Assembly: GCA_900088475.1 (NCBI GenBank)
Contig: FLMG01000427.1
Span: 5,933 to 57,104 of the forward strand
Length of the DNA: 51,172 nucleotides
Direction: 5' to 3'
From: Hyphochytrium catenoides
Lineage: Eukaryota; Sar; Hyphochytriomycetes; Hyphochytriales; Hyphochytriaceae
The translations under genes were made by a program, and so were the position numbers. This document shows positions 10,401 through 21,754 of the stretch, piece by piece (the first letter of the stretch is position 1; each line of letters opens with the position of its first letter). The notes beneath the pieces are model-generated. The model was not told the origin of the DNA and made no database searches. It worked only from the letters and a program-made list of their open reading frames with translations.

Positions 10401-13400
10401 CGTTGTCGACTGTCATGTCTAAGGACAACCATGTATGCTGTCTGATTTATGGTCCTCTCTCGTCTCTAGAGGGCCATTATGCCATTGAATACTTCCAGGC
10501 ATACACCCCTCAAATGGAGAGTCCTTATGTACCAGCTGGTCAGACGCTACAAGATCTGCAACGCTGGCTCGTCGCAGCAGCCTCGTCAGCTTCCTACGAA
10601 ATAAGAGATAAAGCCATACAATGTCTTGAGGTAAGTGTAGGTTGATAGTGGCCTTTCTGGCTTAGGTATGCTATCGTGCTCTCTGCTCAAACCTTTTGCC
10701 TTTTTGTTCCTCGTTCGTTTACCTTTGCTTTTCTACTGCTCCCGTCCTTGGAGGGGTTATGGGCAGCTTAGCAGGCCAGCCTGCCGCATTACTGACCATC
10801 TGCACCTTAGAAACTGGCTTTAGCTTCCGGCTCACTCACCGCCCTTCTCCGGCTGGTATCTGTGTTGGTTGGAAATGATCCAGAGGACGATCAGATGTCC
10901 AAAGTAAGTTAATCGGTTCATAGTATAAGAAGTGACCTGGACACCGTGTCGAGAGCTAGTTCGCCCTACCGGCACCTGGTTAGAAGATCCTTCATCAGAG
11001 AACATGCGGGCCCTATCGTTCAACTCTTCTCTTCTTAACACTGACTTAACCCATTTCCACGCGGCTTAGGAAACTGTGGAGTCCTCTGAGCAGTGTCTGG
11101 CGTACTTGAATGGTCACGCAACAAAGCTTCTGGAGATCAACTCCGCAGTTTCGGCAGCTGCGGCGGCAGCGAATGAATTCTTCGGTAAGGCCAGGGCATC
11201 GGAATAACGCGCTTTAATAATGACTCTTGTATCTTTGCGACTACCAATCTGTCGCCCTGCACTTCGTCTTCATCTTCAAGTAAAACACCCTTTAACAATG
11301 ACGACATAGATTTGACTTTGTCCAGTGAAAGGATGAAAAGCCCCTCTGGCAGTCCCCAGAAGAGGACCAAACACCGAGTTTTTAGCCCAAATAGAGAATC
11401 CTCACCTAAGAGCTTGGGCAAGACTGCGAAGGTAAACCAAAAAGATCACTTCCAACAACTCGTGCAACTTCCTGGTGCAAACGTTATGGATCTCGTTCCA
11501 AGATGCCTCAGGGCCCTTTCAATCCAAACTGAGCAGCCTGGTGATCTCTGTCTTCTCTTCTTCAGCCCTCAGTCAGCTCGAAGCGGCGCTGCGCGTTCTC
11601 AATAGTAGAGAACCTAGGTAAGCTTGGAGGGGCCCACATGCAGGCCATGCAGCGGCTGGAGCAGTCCAATGTATCTGGCCTCGGAAAAGACACGGAGGCC
11701 CTACCGCTAGAAGAGCCCTTTTCCATAGAAGTCTGCCCAGAGACATTTGAACTATGTCACGTCCTCCTCATGCAGACAATCAGAGCGCTAGGGTTAGGTG
11801 AGTGACCAAATGTTATCAATGGGAGGTATGTATATTTTATTGAACATCCCCATATTTTTCGATAATGTAGAGACAGAGGAAGGGGATACCGCCACGGCCT
11901 CAACCGAGGAAACTGGAACGAGGCAATGGCCTCCGGGTAGATCTGATCCTGTACTTAGAAACCTTCAGATCAAGATTAGTCTCTCTCCTCTCCAGACTCT
12001 TCTGGGCAGAAGTGATAGTCACCAACTGCAAGCAATGGGGCTTGCCATTCTGCAGGTGAGCACAGAGCTGAACTGAAAACTATAGCATCCAAAGGAACCT
12101 TCACAAATTCTGGCCCGTCGGCATTTTCTAACCTTTGCCGTCCACATCGGCTCGTGAGGGGCCTTTGAAGCCAATCGCCTGTTCAAACGTATGTTGCTAT
12201 CTCTTACCTTGCCTTATGCACCTTTCTCAAGGTCATCACGGTTAACTTGCGCCGCTTGGTGGTGTCACGCGTTGATCCAAGGGAGGTTGGAGTCACTGCA
12301 GCAGGTAGAGCGCTTACTAAGTTCCTTTGGCTTGCTGCTTCTTTTCCGATTATGTGCTCTGCGAGCTCTTTTGCCTCTTCAGTCCCAATTGCGGACTTAG
12401 GGTTCGTCATATGTCCCCTGCCTAAATACTATCTTTCTCTCTTACTTGAATGGAGGGACTAGTTGATGTTTGGTAAGCTCCGCTTAATCTAACCCACTGT
12501 TCTCGTTCTTTAGAGATACGGCCTGGGGCTCCAACCCTTACTCCACTCATTAGCACCCTTGAGCAGCTTATAGTGGCAGGCTCCAGAGGAAAAGAATGGC
12601 AGGCTCTTTATCCACTATCTTTGCAGGTAAAGGTGATGCAGGCAACAGATTAGTGCCAAAAGCTGGCTGTGTATAGGGTTACCATCAAGACAAAAATGGA
12701 AGTGGACATACGGGATCAGCACATCTATTCACAATCATGAATCTAAGAAGTTCTCCCTTCTGCGTAGGCGGCGGCAGCCATTGAGGTCGGTCTTGAGGCG
12801 CTCTACCCATCAACGCAGGAGAGAACGGAGATCTTGACCTCGAAGATGGGAAAAGGCGCAACGCTAGAACTTCAGTTCCGTTGGCCTGCACAGGAAACAG
12901 ATCAAGACGATGCGCGATATGAAAGGCTAGTCTTACTGCTGCAGGTAAGAATATCACAAATAGATGAAGGCGCTGGGGCAGAGCCTCCCTGTCCTATGGG
13001 GTTGCTCATTGCCATGATCCTGCAACTCTGCTGAACTTATTCTTCATCCTGCATCTTATCATTGGAGTTTTCTGCCGCTGAGCAGCTCGAGTCGCCCCTC
13101 ATCTACCATCAGCTTTCTTAGTACCATAGTGTTATCTAGGTCATTTGTGCACTTCGACGTTTAGTGTTTGTGCCATGCCATCCACCCTTTCATTGTCCCT
13201 GTACTGATTCCTCGTTCCTCGAAGCTGGAATGCAATACGCGAGTTTTCCGCAACGCACTTCGTGGAGAGTGGAAGAGGTTTATGCACCTTGTTATTGGGC
13301 TTCCGGAAAGCGTGGACGCAGCAGCCACGCTCCAGAGCATGGTTGCTGACTGCATCAATCGTGCAGGCTTCTCTAACTGGCAAGTGGTGGCTGGTGCGCA

Positions 13401-15266
13401 AGAAATATCAATCAATCTACAGCGCCATTTGCGATGGAACAGAACTGAGAAGATGGGCACCGATTCTGGTGTTGGATGGCTTAGGGTCTATCCCCAGGCT
13501 GTCGGGTCCTTTGAGGACGTTGTTCAAGAGGTAGAGACGTTCATCACGGCGACCAAAGAGGAGGAGAAGCTGACACTCGAAGCTACACGAGAAGGAAGCG
13601 GAATGCCCTTATAAATTATTGGCGGCCCATAGGGAAGCACCAGCACCCCAGAGACGTACATGAAAAAGCTGGACGTGACCCCTAGTCCTCAACTAGCAGT
13701 CGACACGCTTTCCCACCGAACTGAACTCTAGTGCACTGAGTGGCTGCCTGTCTTTACCTGCTGGAGTAGGTGTCTGCAATCTTGGACTCACACATGAGAA
13801 TCATTATAGTGCTTATTAGCCGCTAAAAACGAAAGAGGATGTTTATAAAAAGCTTCCCCTGGTGAAGGTGGAAGGATGATACCTTTCTTTGAACTCTCAT
13901 TACTACTGCCCTCTTACTCTCATCACTGTCGGCGTCCTCCTCCATCCTTCTTTGTTCATGTCCCATTGCACTTATTTCAATCGGTATGAGGTGTGTGTGT
14001 GTGTAGTTGCACTATTAACTAAGGGAAGCGCAAAAATCCTGCTATACCACCAACTAGGTAAGCTGCTGCGCCGTCAAGCAAACCGCCAGGAGCGACTCAA
14101 AGCGCTGCTGACAACAACCCGCGGCCAGGCTGAGGCTGAAAGATCTTGGAAAGAAGATCCTGATGACCTTGAGATCCACGACACCTTGAACAGAGAAGAT
14201 CCACACCTTGAACACCTGATATTACTTGTAACGGATCCAGGTGTCCTGGAGGAGGTGTGGAGTGGCTGATTTGGTTATTAGTCGCCCTTTCCGCGACCTT
14301 TCCGCTGGACCTTATTACTCTTTCCTTATCGGCGATCCACATCATGCCCCAAAGGGCTTTTTGAGCCTAGTTTGATGTTAAGGATCGTTCAAGAACTTTT
14401 TATCTTGCTTCTGCTGCTGTTGCGGCTGCCACTTCCTGTTGCTGCTAAAGGTGCATCATGTTCATCACGCCTGGCCTGGCGGCCCTGCAAGGAGGAGAAG
14501 AGAGATCTTTCCTGCAGGAGCAACATTACCCCTGGCAAAGCACCACAGGCAGCCGCAGCATCGTGCAGAGAAGAAGTAGTAGGATTGGCGTCAATAGCAG
14601 AAGAGGAGGTTGAAAGGAGAAGGTGGTGGTGGCGAAGAAATCATCCTCCTGCCAGAAGTGAAGTGGCAAGCAAAGGCAACAAGACCTGGAGTGCGGTGCG
14701 AAATAGCCAGCCGCTGCCTCTATCAACCTTTGATTGCTAGAAATCTAGCCTACTACTAGATAGCGAGTTCTCTTCTGCCAAAAAACATGGTCAATAATGC
14801 GGCAGCCGAGGCCTCTCAGAGACCAAACGAGCCTGTCCCAGAGTATCTTGTGAGCCCGCCTTTCACAGTCAAACGGGATGGCAAGAGTCTACCCTTGGTC
14901 GCGCTTACTAGGCGGGATGGTTTCAACCGTCTGGGTCTGATGCTACTCTTCTCGGACCACCTAGGGGAGGAAGGCTTGCGCCCTTGGGCCCATATGTGGT
15001 GTTCAGAGGAAAGCCCTCTGGATATTGCTCTAAATGGAAACGCCATGTGGGCCATTCTGACGAAGCCAGTTTATGACAACGCAGAGAGACAAGCGATGAG
15101 ACAGGATGAGGTCGTGGTGGACGTGGAGAGCTGTCGAGCGGAAGTGCAAGAAATGATGAGAGAAGGGCTTCTTGTATTTACCCGCAAGGTATCAGCCCGC
15201 GTTCGTCTTCCAATCTTCAGAGTTGAGAAGCTTGACCAGTGGACAATGAGAGAGATCGCCGTATGA
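7489..15266 (+). CDS. Large 19-exon protein with Cys-rich N-terminus and F5/8-type C domain
   Basis: Proposed exons: 7489-7656, 8185-8285, 8666-8792, 9013-9165, 9476-9621, 9816-10047, 10168-10222, 10470-10630, 10811-10903, 11070-11184, 11310-11431, 11566-11797, 11871-12055, 12232-12304, 12514-12626, 12768-12944, 13225-13530, 14024-14254, 14820-15266. All joins keep phase and give about 1,078 residues. The start ATG has a good context (ACCATGG). Residues 15-100 contain many Cys/His pairs (CNHGPCHF, HAKCPSCD, KCEKCN), which suggests zinc binding. Residues about 215-345 match an F5/8C (discoidin-like) fold: STEYSERYKAS, then DDSSSSFWKSG, VIRWHRNHLAPRYSVQVS, RFVRIYI and GHYAIEYFQAY. The remaining 700 residues are mostly helical-looking with a Ser/Pro/Lys-rich linker near residues 420-460. 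The C-terminal region is unrecognised and contains no HECT motif I can see. The F5/8C assignment is fairly firm. Exons after 13225 are less certain, and exon 3 depends on an AAG acceptor. Confidence 0.7.
10048..10167 (+). other. Stop-free 3n intron, possible retained segment
   Basis: This proposed intron of the F5/8C gene starts GTAAGA and ends TTCCAG. It is 120 nt long, a multiple of three, and has no stop in the host frame, so retention would insert 40 residues before RFVRIYI in the F5/8C domain. The compact domain fold argues that it is normally removed. Confidence 0.5.
13998..14004 (+). repeat. Short GT repeat upstream of an exon
   Basis: A (GT)n run at about 13991-14004 lies directly in front of the acceptor of exon 18 (14024) of the F5/8C gene. 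It is simple sequence with no further feature. Confidence 0.6.
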
Positions 15267-17160
15267 TGAGGCGCCTAGGAGAAGCTCAGTCTTCAGAAGA
15301 AGAGATGCACTCCTAGAAGCTACCACTGATAATAGACCAGCAGCGACTTCTACAGCTACAAGAGCGAAATGGTGACGGATAGATGTACATCGACCCGACA
15401 TTAAGCCCACTATCGACCACTGGGGAGACAGGATATGGCTCAGTTGTTTGTCGCTTGTCACAAGTCGTCATCATCGCATGGTGAACTGTCCCCTCACCAC
15501 GATTCATTAATCATATACAACCCAGTTCACTGTGAGCAAGAGAGGGCATATGACACTTACCCATAAAGCGAGAAAGAGCGGGAACAATTCGTCATTCAAA
15601 GTCTCCTCTTCGAGAGCTGTTCTGTATTATGGAGGACGAAAGGAGGGCAGAACTCATTATAAGGCAAGCGGCATCGACATCATGAATTAAATAACGCATC
15701 ACTCCAGTGGACAACACAACGATTCGCTGCCAGAGAATTGTCATTGCATGGCTGAGCTGTTAGCACCACTCTGACATAATACAAGAGGCTCAGCTCCGCG
15801 AGCGCCAAGGGGGACTGATGGACAAGGGGCATGAGACTGCATCTTCTCAACAGATCAAGATCAGCATCTCCTCCTGCTGCTTTTTGCTGTTTGTTGCGTG
15901 GAAGATATTCTAGGAGCGAGGGCAGTTATTGCCAAGAACCCTGACGATTGCAGCGGCGAACAGATAGAGGCGAGGGCAGCGATACGCTTCGTCGGCTGGG
16001 ACCGACGGACCTTCCTGCTGGATAATAGCGTTTCCTTCCACCAGCGGCACCACCACGTCTGCTGGTACAGGCAAGGTTGGGATTTGCTAAACGTTGCTGT
16101 TGATGATGGATTGCGGCAGCACCACCGACCTGGAAGAAAAGGGAGAGTGGGCAGAGGAGAGAGCAAGGGAGAGAGAAAGATACAGACAGACAAAGAGATT
16201 GAGATAATTCGAGAGAAAGAGGAGGGAGAAAGAGAGGAGAGAGAGAGAGAGAGAACAGAGAGACAGAGGGAGGGGGCGGCGAGAAAACAGAGAAAAGAGA
16301 AAGAAGAGGAGAAAAAAAGACGTCCTCAACCTGGACACCGCATCAAAATGTAAATAGATACTTTAGAACCGTAATGTGCTACATAACATAAACGACCACA
16401 AGGTAGACAAGACCCCCTATTTACAGTTTCGGGCAGAAGGTACAGTTTGACAGGCGTTACAATGTAGCGAAGTGGTCAACTGAGAGGAGAGAGAGGAGAG
16501 GAGAGAGAGANNNNNNNNNNNNNNNNNNNNNNNNNNNNNNNNNNNNNNAGAGAGAGAGAGAGAGAGGAAACGGACAGAGACAGACTGGTGGGGCTGTAAG
16601 AGGGAGAGAAAGAGACGGAGAGAGATAGCGCAGAGGAGGGAAGAGAAATGCAACAGGCCCAGCGGATGCTAAGGACGGAGGGGGACGGACTCCAAGAGGG
16701 CTAAGATGAAGAAAGCGGAAGAAGAAGTGGAAGAAGAGGCGTTTGACTCTGGAGAGCATGGGTTCAACTAAAGAGAGAGACACAAAGACACAACACAGCG
16801 GCCCGAAGTCCAGGATAGGTTGGGGCTCACGCATCTTCTTATCGCCCGCCGCGGGAGCGTAGCTAACGGCTGCAGCGAGCATCGACGACTCTACAGGACC
16901 GCTGAGAAGAGAGAATAGGTTCCGGACAGAGAAGACTTCCTAGTCTTCGTTGATCATTGTCCCTCGCCTTGTTGGTGAAGTCTATCGCTCAGCACCCTCA
17001 GGAATCATTCTAGCGCTAATCCTCGCTCTCTCTCTTACAAGGACTGCATATATAGCCGTATCCTCTGGCAGAACTATATTCCAGCGGTGTCAAACTTCGT
17101 TGTTGCAAAGTGTTCACGCTTTCGTCTCTCGCAAGAGGAGAGAGACGGAGGGCGCTCAAG
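15267..17160. other. Intergenic interval with purine tracts and an assembly gap
   Basis: No gene recognised. Sequence from 15270 to 16100 is mixed, with two overlapping open frames on opposite strands at 15861-16350 that have no family resemblance. From 16135 to 16320 the + strand becomes almost pure purine (GA repeats). A second GA block surrounds the gap at 16511-16548. About 250 bases before the next start codon (16900-17160) probably hold the promoter and 5' leader of the 7TM-RGS gene. Confidence 0.65.
16486..16575. repeat. GA microsatellite containing a 38-base assembly gap
   Basis: GAGAGA runs lie immediately left of 16511 and right of 16548, and the 38 bases between are N. The repeat on both sides indicates that the missing sequence is more of the same GA microsatellite and that its true length is unknown. 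Confidence 0.9.
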
Positions 17161-20100
17161 ATGGGAGGATCCGAGGCTGCCTTCATTTCCACTGCTGGGA
17201 CTGCCTGGAGCAGCGTCGCTTTGTTTCTCCTGGTCATCAGCCTGATGGCCATTCCCCTGCTCACTTTTCTCCTCTTCAAAAGGAGACACATCTTCCCTCT
17301 TAATTCCACTCCCCCCTTTCTTACCATCTCCACTCAGATTGGCGCCTCTTTATATATAGCTAATCTCCTGCAAACCATGGTCGCAGCGAGCCCAATGCCT
17401 TGTGGCTTGCACTTTATAGTCTCCTACTTTGGTAAGTAGTAGCGCACGTATATATTCATCGAAGTCCTCGGCCGACGACGCCCTTCTTTCTCATTCACAG
17501 TCCTTCCCTCTTCATTCCTCATTCAGTCCTCTGGTGGCCTCCTTTTTATGGCCCTAAGTAAGCACAGCTTAGGACTGAGCTTTGTTAACCTGCGCTTTGC
17601 ACCTCCTTTCTTCTTCCTCTGGTGGCCCCATGCCTCTGGATTCTCACTTTGACTTCTCTTCTGCGATAGATATTTTTCCTTTCTTCACGGGGACAATGTT
17701 ACAACTGTTCCGCAGCTGGTTCATCTACAACCTGCAGTGGAGCAAGTCTAAGCGCCTGAAAAGCCGTTTTACGATATATTCTGGGCTGTCCAGTGACCGA
17801 TCATTAGTCTTCATGTTGGTGGGGATTGGCACCTTCTTTGCTATTCAGCCCATCGTGCAGTTAGCCAACCACACGGATGTCCTCTCCCTTCCCATGGATG
17901 CAGAGCAAGAGAGCGGAGTGAGACCTTGCCTTACAAGAGACGCAGGAGAGGTAGGACAGTAGTAATGGTTGATGATAGCTCAACATTTGGTGCACCATTT
18001 CCTCTATCCCTGCTTCTGCTGCTGGTACCCTCCCCTCGAAGATTGCAAATAGAGAATTGATGGCTCTCTTCTTCACTTCTCCCTCCAATCTGGCAGCATC
18101 CTCTCCTCCTCCTTGTTGGTCAACATCAGCCCGCTGTCCCTTTCTTAAGGCTTCATTCTTCTTCTTGCAGGTCTTTTCCCTTTCTCTTCTTCCTGTGGCA
18201 TCAGTTAGTCTTGGTTTTGCCATCGTCTCTGCATTGACTTTGCTTGACCTCACCCTCGTAACAGAAATCTGCGGCTCACCATATCCCTAACCTTCCCTTT
18301 GCTCTACTCTTTTCTGCTTTTTTTCAAACATCATTGGCCACTGTTTCCAACCTCTTTGTCCCTCCTGCTACGCTTTACGGCTTATATTGCGGGGGACAGG
18401 CGGGCCTGGTCTCCGCCTTCTGGTGGCTTGTCATCCTGCTCAATCTCTTCTTTGCCAACCTAATGAGAAACATTGAAGATGCCTTCAACTTGAAGGAGAA
18501 TTGGAAGAAGATCCTTTATTGGTTCGGCCTCGGAACACCCCTTAACGCTATGGCGACTGTTGCCGAAGGTCTCAACGGATCCGTGCGGCAAAATGCCTAC
18601 GCAATGGGACAGATTGCGTACGTATGCGCTGCTCTTTCTTATCTTTGGTATGGCTGTGTGCTCCCCATCAGAATGAGCTTTCAAAGAGAAGCAGCTGAGA
18701 GGTTAGCTGCGGAAGAAAAGAAGAGTTTGAGAGATAAGGAAGAAGAGGAAGGGCGATTGCGGGTGAGAAAAAAGCGAGCGCATAGGCGTTAGCCTTTCTG
18801 TGCAATCACTGATTTTCTCCTTCTCTACTTGTCCTTGTCTCTTCTTTCTCTGGCTGCGGTCTGCCTCGTTGTCTCCGTACTCGCTGAATCCTCTCATTCC
18901 GGTTTCTGCACTACGGCGAACTTTAATGTCTTTACCCAAGTTCCTCTAATAATGTTGTTCTCTCCGCTACACTCTCTTGAAACCATTCGGCCGTCCTCTT
19001 ATCCCGCGTCATCTTGCCATACTCTTCTGCTAAAAGTTCAGCGGCCTAGTCCTCACTTGTTATTGCTCCTTATGCCACCTTGAAGTCCTGGCTTGTCTCC
19101 CCTGCACCTCTGTAAATGAAGAAAAAGACCTCTACTAAGTTTTTTGCGGTGCATCACGTCGGGTTCATAATGCTTAAAGTTAACGGTCGTTTCTCCTCTT
19201 CCGTCGTCGCCAGGCTGTGATGAGTACTGCAGACCTACGGGAAGCCTTAAAGGCGCCGTTTATTATGGCTCAGTTCCGTCAGTACTTGGTGCGTCTACAT
19301 ACCCTGCGACCTCGCCTTTGGCTTCTTTTTCGACTACTATGACGGCGAAGAAACCTTAACTTTCTTTCCGCCACGTGCTACTTTTGTGCCTCTCCACACA
19401 TTTTCGTTGAATGCCTGATGGACTGGGCAACAGGTCTCGGAGTTCTGCTGTAAGTATCATGGCGTTGTGACGTACTCTTATCTTCTAGTTAGTGGCCGTA
19501 GAGAGATATTAGGATGTAGCTTGTCTGTCTCCTGCTTATTAGCCCAGTGCCGCAAGAAGTCTGGGTTAGCTGATTGTGTCGAAGATATTTTATTGCAAGG
19601 ACTGGTGCTTGCTGCCAGGTGTTTGGTCAGATTCTTACCGCTTCGTCGACTCTCGCTTCTGTTACTTTTCTGGCGCTTTTTAAGGTGAAAACATCCTGTT
19701 CCTCATGGCTCTCCAGAAACTGAAAAAAGAGGATAAGGACATACTCACACGGCGCAAGCTGCTGCGAGAGATCATAGATGACTTCATTAAGCAAGGTAGG
19801 TAGAAGACTGACGCCAATACTGATTGCAGTTGGTCACAAAGTCCTCGGCCCTGTTCAGCCTTTATTCTGCTTTTCGCCATAAGCTCTGGTTCTTAGAACA
19901 GTGCCTTTGCACAACTCTCCTTACTTCAGTCTATTCCACCTTCTTCTCGTGCTCAGCTCTGAACGACGAAGTCCTCTTCTCCATAGCCATCGCTTTATAT
20001 TCCCAGCTTTTCCTCTGGCCTGATACTGATTCCAATGTCTGGATGCTTCTCTGACTCTATTCTTGCTTTGGCGTTTCACTAACCAGGATCGCCCTTTGAG

Positions 20101-20328
20101 ATCAACATTGAGGCAGCGCTTAGGTCCGCCATTCTCCACCGTCTAGCTGAAGAGGATGCCCCTGCCAGCGTCCTAGATGCTGCAGAAGAGGAGACGCTGA
20201 GGATGTGCATTGCGCCTTACAACAGGTTTGTTCTTAGATCTAGGAGGGGAGAGCTTTCTAGGACCGGCTCTTCTACTGCCAGACTTGGCAGCGTGGCAAG
20301 GATAACTCCACAAGTGCCAGCAAACTAG
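17161..20328 (+). CDS. Seven-transmembrane receptor fused to an RGS domain
   Basis: Exons 17161-17431, 17501-17557, 17670-17950, 18400-18762, 19214-19288, 19434-19449, 19685-19795 and 20087-20328 join in phase to 471 residues ending in TAG. Residues 1-290 hold seven hydrophobic segments: TM1 VALFLLVISLMAIPLLTFLL, TM2 near 60-80, TM3 near 95-120, TM4 LVFMLVGIGTFFAI, TM5 AFWWLVILLNLFF, then two more. The loops carry RSWFIY and NIEDAFNLKENW, typical of 7TM-RGS proteins. A charged helical linker (AAERLAAEEKK) leads to the RGS domain at about 328-440: LREALKAPF, FRQYL, SEFCCENILFLMALQKLK, IIDDFIKQGSPFEINI and APYNRF. RGS domains speed GTP hydrolysis on G-alpha subunits, and 7TM-RGS fusions such as plant AtRGS1 keep G-alpha inactive at the membrane. 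A Ser/Arg-rich tail (SRTGSSTARLGS) could be phosphorylated. The 450-nt intron 17951-18399 has a purine-rich acceptor and is the least certain junction. Confidence 0.9.
19434..19449 (+). other. 16-nt microexon in the RGS domain
   Basis: The segment between acceptor GGGCAACAG and donor GTAAGT encodes V-S-E-F-C plus one base. It joins FRQYL to CENILFLM with correct phase on both sides. Without it the first RGS helices would be out of frame. Confidence 0.85.
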
Positions 20329-21754
20329 ACGCTAGTAAGGCGGATGAAGCTGTTTTAAGCAGGATCCAATAAGTCAGACAGGAGAGTCTTTAACGGTAAC
20401 GGAGTTGGTGTTAGGTGCAGGAAACGATAGGAAGCGGTCCTGGCGCTTTCGTCATCTACAAGGACCGCTGCACCGAAGCAGACAAAGGTTCAGCTCCTTC
20501 CTACTTCTCAACAAAAGTCGAAGGGGAAGATTAACCGATGATGGAGGTATATTGAGGGAAGAGATAAAAAATAGTCTTCTCCCCGACATGTTATAGAGAT
20601 CTGTGCCACTCTTCTCTACCAACGATGGCTTGCCCTTCTTCTGGCTATTATGTCGTTATCTGCTTCAAGCAACTACCGTGGTCAGTCTTTAAGATGCTTC
20701 GAGTATGCACATCCTACCATTGCCACCCTGGCACATCTTAATCGTTGCTGATGCCTGCATTGGCTCTGAAGATTGAGGCATCGCGGGCAAGACTTTGATG
20801 GTGACGGAAAAAAAGAGATGGTGACAGAGAAAGCTCGTTCTTCGAGCGCAGGTTGTCCTAAGTGACCGGCATTGCTCCTTACATCCTTTCGCATCTCACT
20901 TCCTACACGATTTCAATGACAAGGGCTGCTCGGAGAAAGCTCTTCGAAGAAGAAGAAGAAAATAGGGACCGAGGAAAGGTTCAGATAGATAGTAAACAGT
21001 CAGATAGAGTCAGATACAGAGACAGAGAATTGAGAAACAGAACGGCACAGGCAAGGAGCGAGAGAGAGGGGGACGGAGCGAGCGAGCGCGCGAGGGAGAG
21101 AGAGAGAAAAAGAGAGCGAGCGAGCGAGAGAGGGAGAGAAAAAGAGGGAGAAAGAGTAAGAGAGAGAGAGAGAGAGAGAGTATACAAAGAGAAAGATAGG
21201 AATCCTGTAAAGATTCGCGGGAAGATCTTGACTCTTCATCCCACTCATTCCCGCCCAAAGTAGCCGTTACTGGACAGCCGCCGAGGCTGTTACTTGTGTT
21301 ATCTTGGAGCTTTTTGTTGTTGATGGCACGCAGCCAGCGACCTTCATTCTCCTTCATCCTCATCGATTGGCTTCTCTGCGGCAGTGTGTGCAGAGTCTCA
21401 ACGCAGCTGCGTGCGCTGTTGTTGCACATAGAACTAGAGCTCCGTGGAACGATAGATCACAATCATCACGGTTATCACCTTCTTGACCAGGGTGTTGGAG
21501 GCAGCTTTTATCACATCGTTCTCTTCGTGGTAGGAAATAGAGCTTCTGTGTGGAGATGCTTCTGCATCGCGCAGTTGACTTCTTCAATCCGCAGTTTAGC
21601 TCGTCTCATGGATCACGTCATATCCCAATCTGCCAGCAAACCCTCATAGAACTGCTGGACTCCTCTCAACTGTCCCATCTGAACCTAACTGGCGTAGCTC
21701 GCATCGTTGCTACCTATAACTGTTGGATCCTAACCGCAAGTCGAGAGATACCCC
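20329..21754. other. Intergenic interval with GA repeat
   Basis: No gene recognised. The part from 20330 to 20900 is mixed sequence with short open frames that resemble nothing I know. A GA/GAGC-rich block occupies about 21040-21185. The 500 bases before 21755 contain several unrelated short frames and probably the promoter of the NmrA-like gene. Confidence 0.6.
21040..21185. repeat. GA/GAGCGA-rich microsatellite
   Basis: The + strand is made of GAGA runs with GAGCGAGCGA interruptions and ends in a clean (AG)n run at about 21158-21180. Frames through it give only Arg/Glu or Ser/Leu repeats. Confidence 0.9.

Noticed and set aside
13263-13534. Alternative frame (KYQSIYSAICDG, PILVLDGLGSIPRLSG) within the F5/8C gene exon 17
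   Set aside because: It looks protein-like, but no splice border reaches it. The other frame joins in phase with neighbours on both sides. Transcript data could reverse this choice.
15861-16353. Possible gene on either strand before the purine tract
   Set aside because: Both strands are open, the distal part is GA repeat, and neither translation resembles a known protein.
18171-18290. A hydrophobic block (VFSLSLLPVASVSLG...) considered as an extra helix of the 7TM-RGS receptor
   Set aside because: It runs into a stop, has no acceptable downstream acceptor, and skipping it (17950 to 18400) gives the expected receptor layout in phase.
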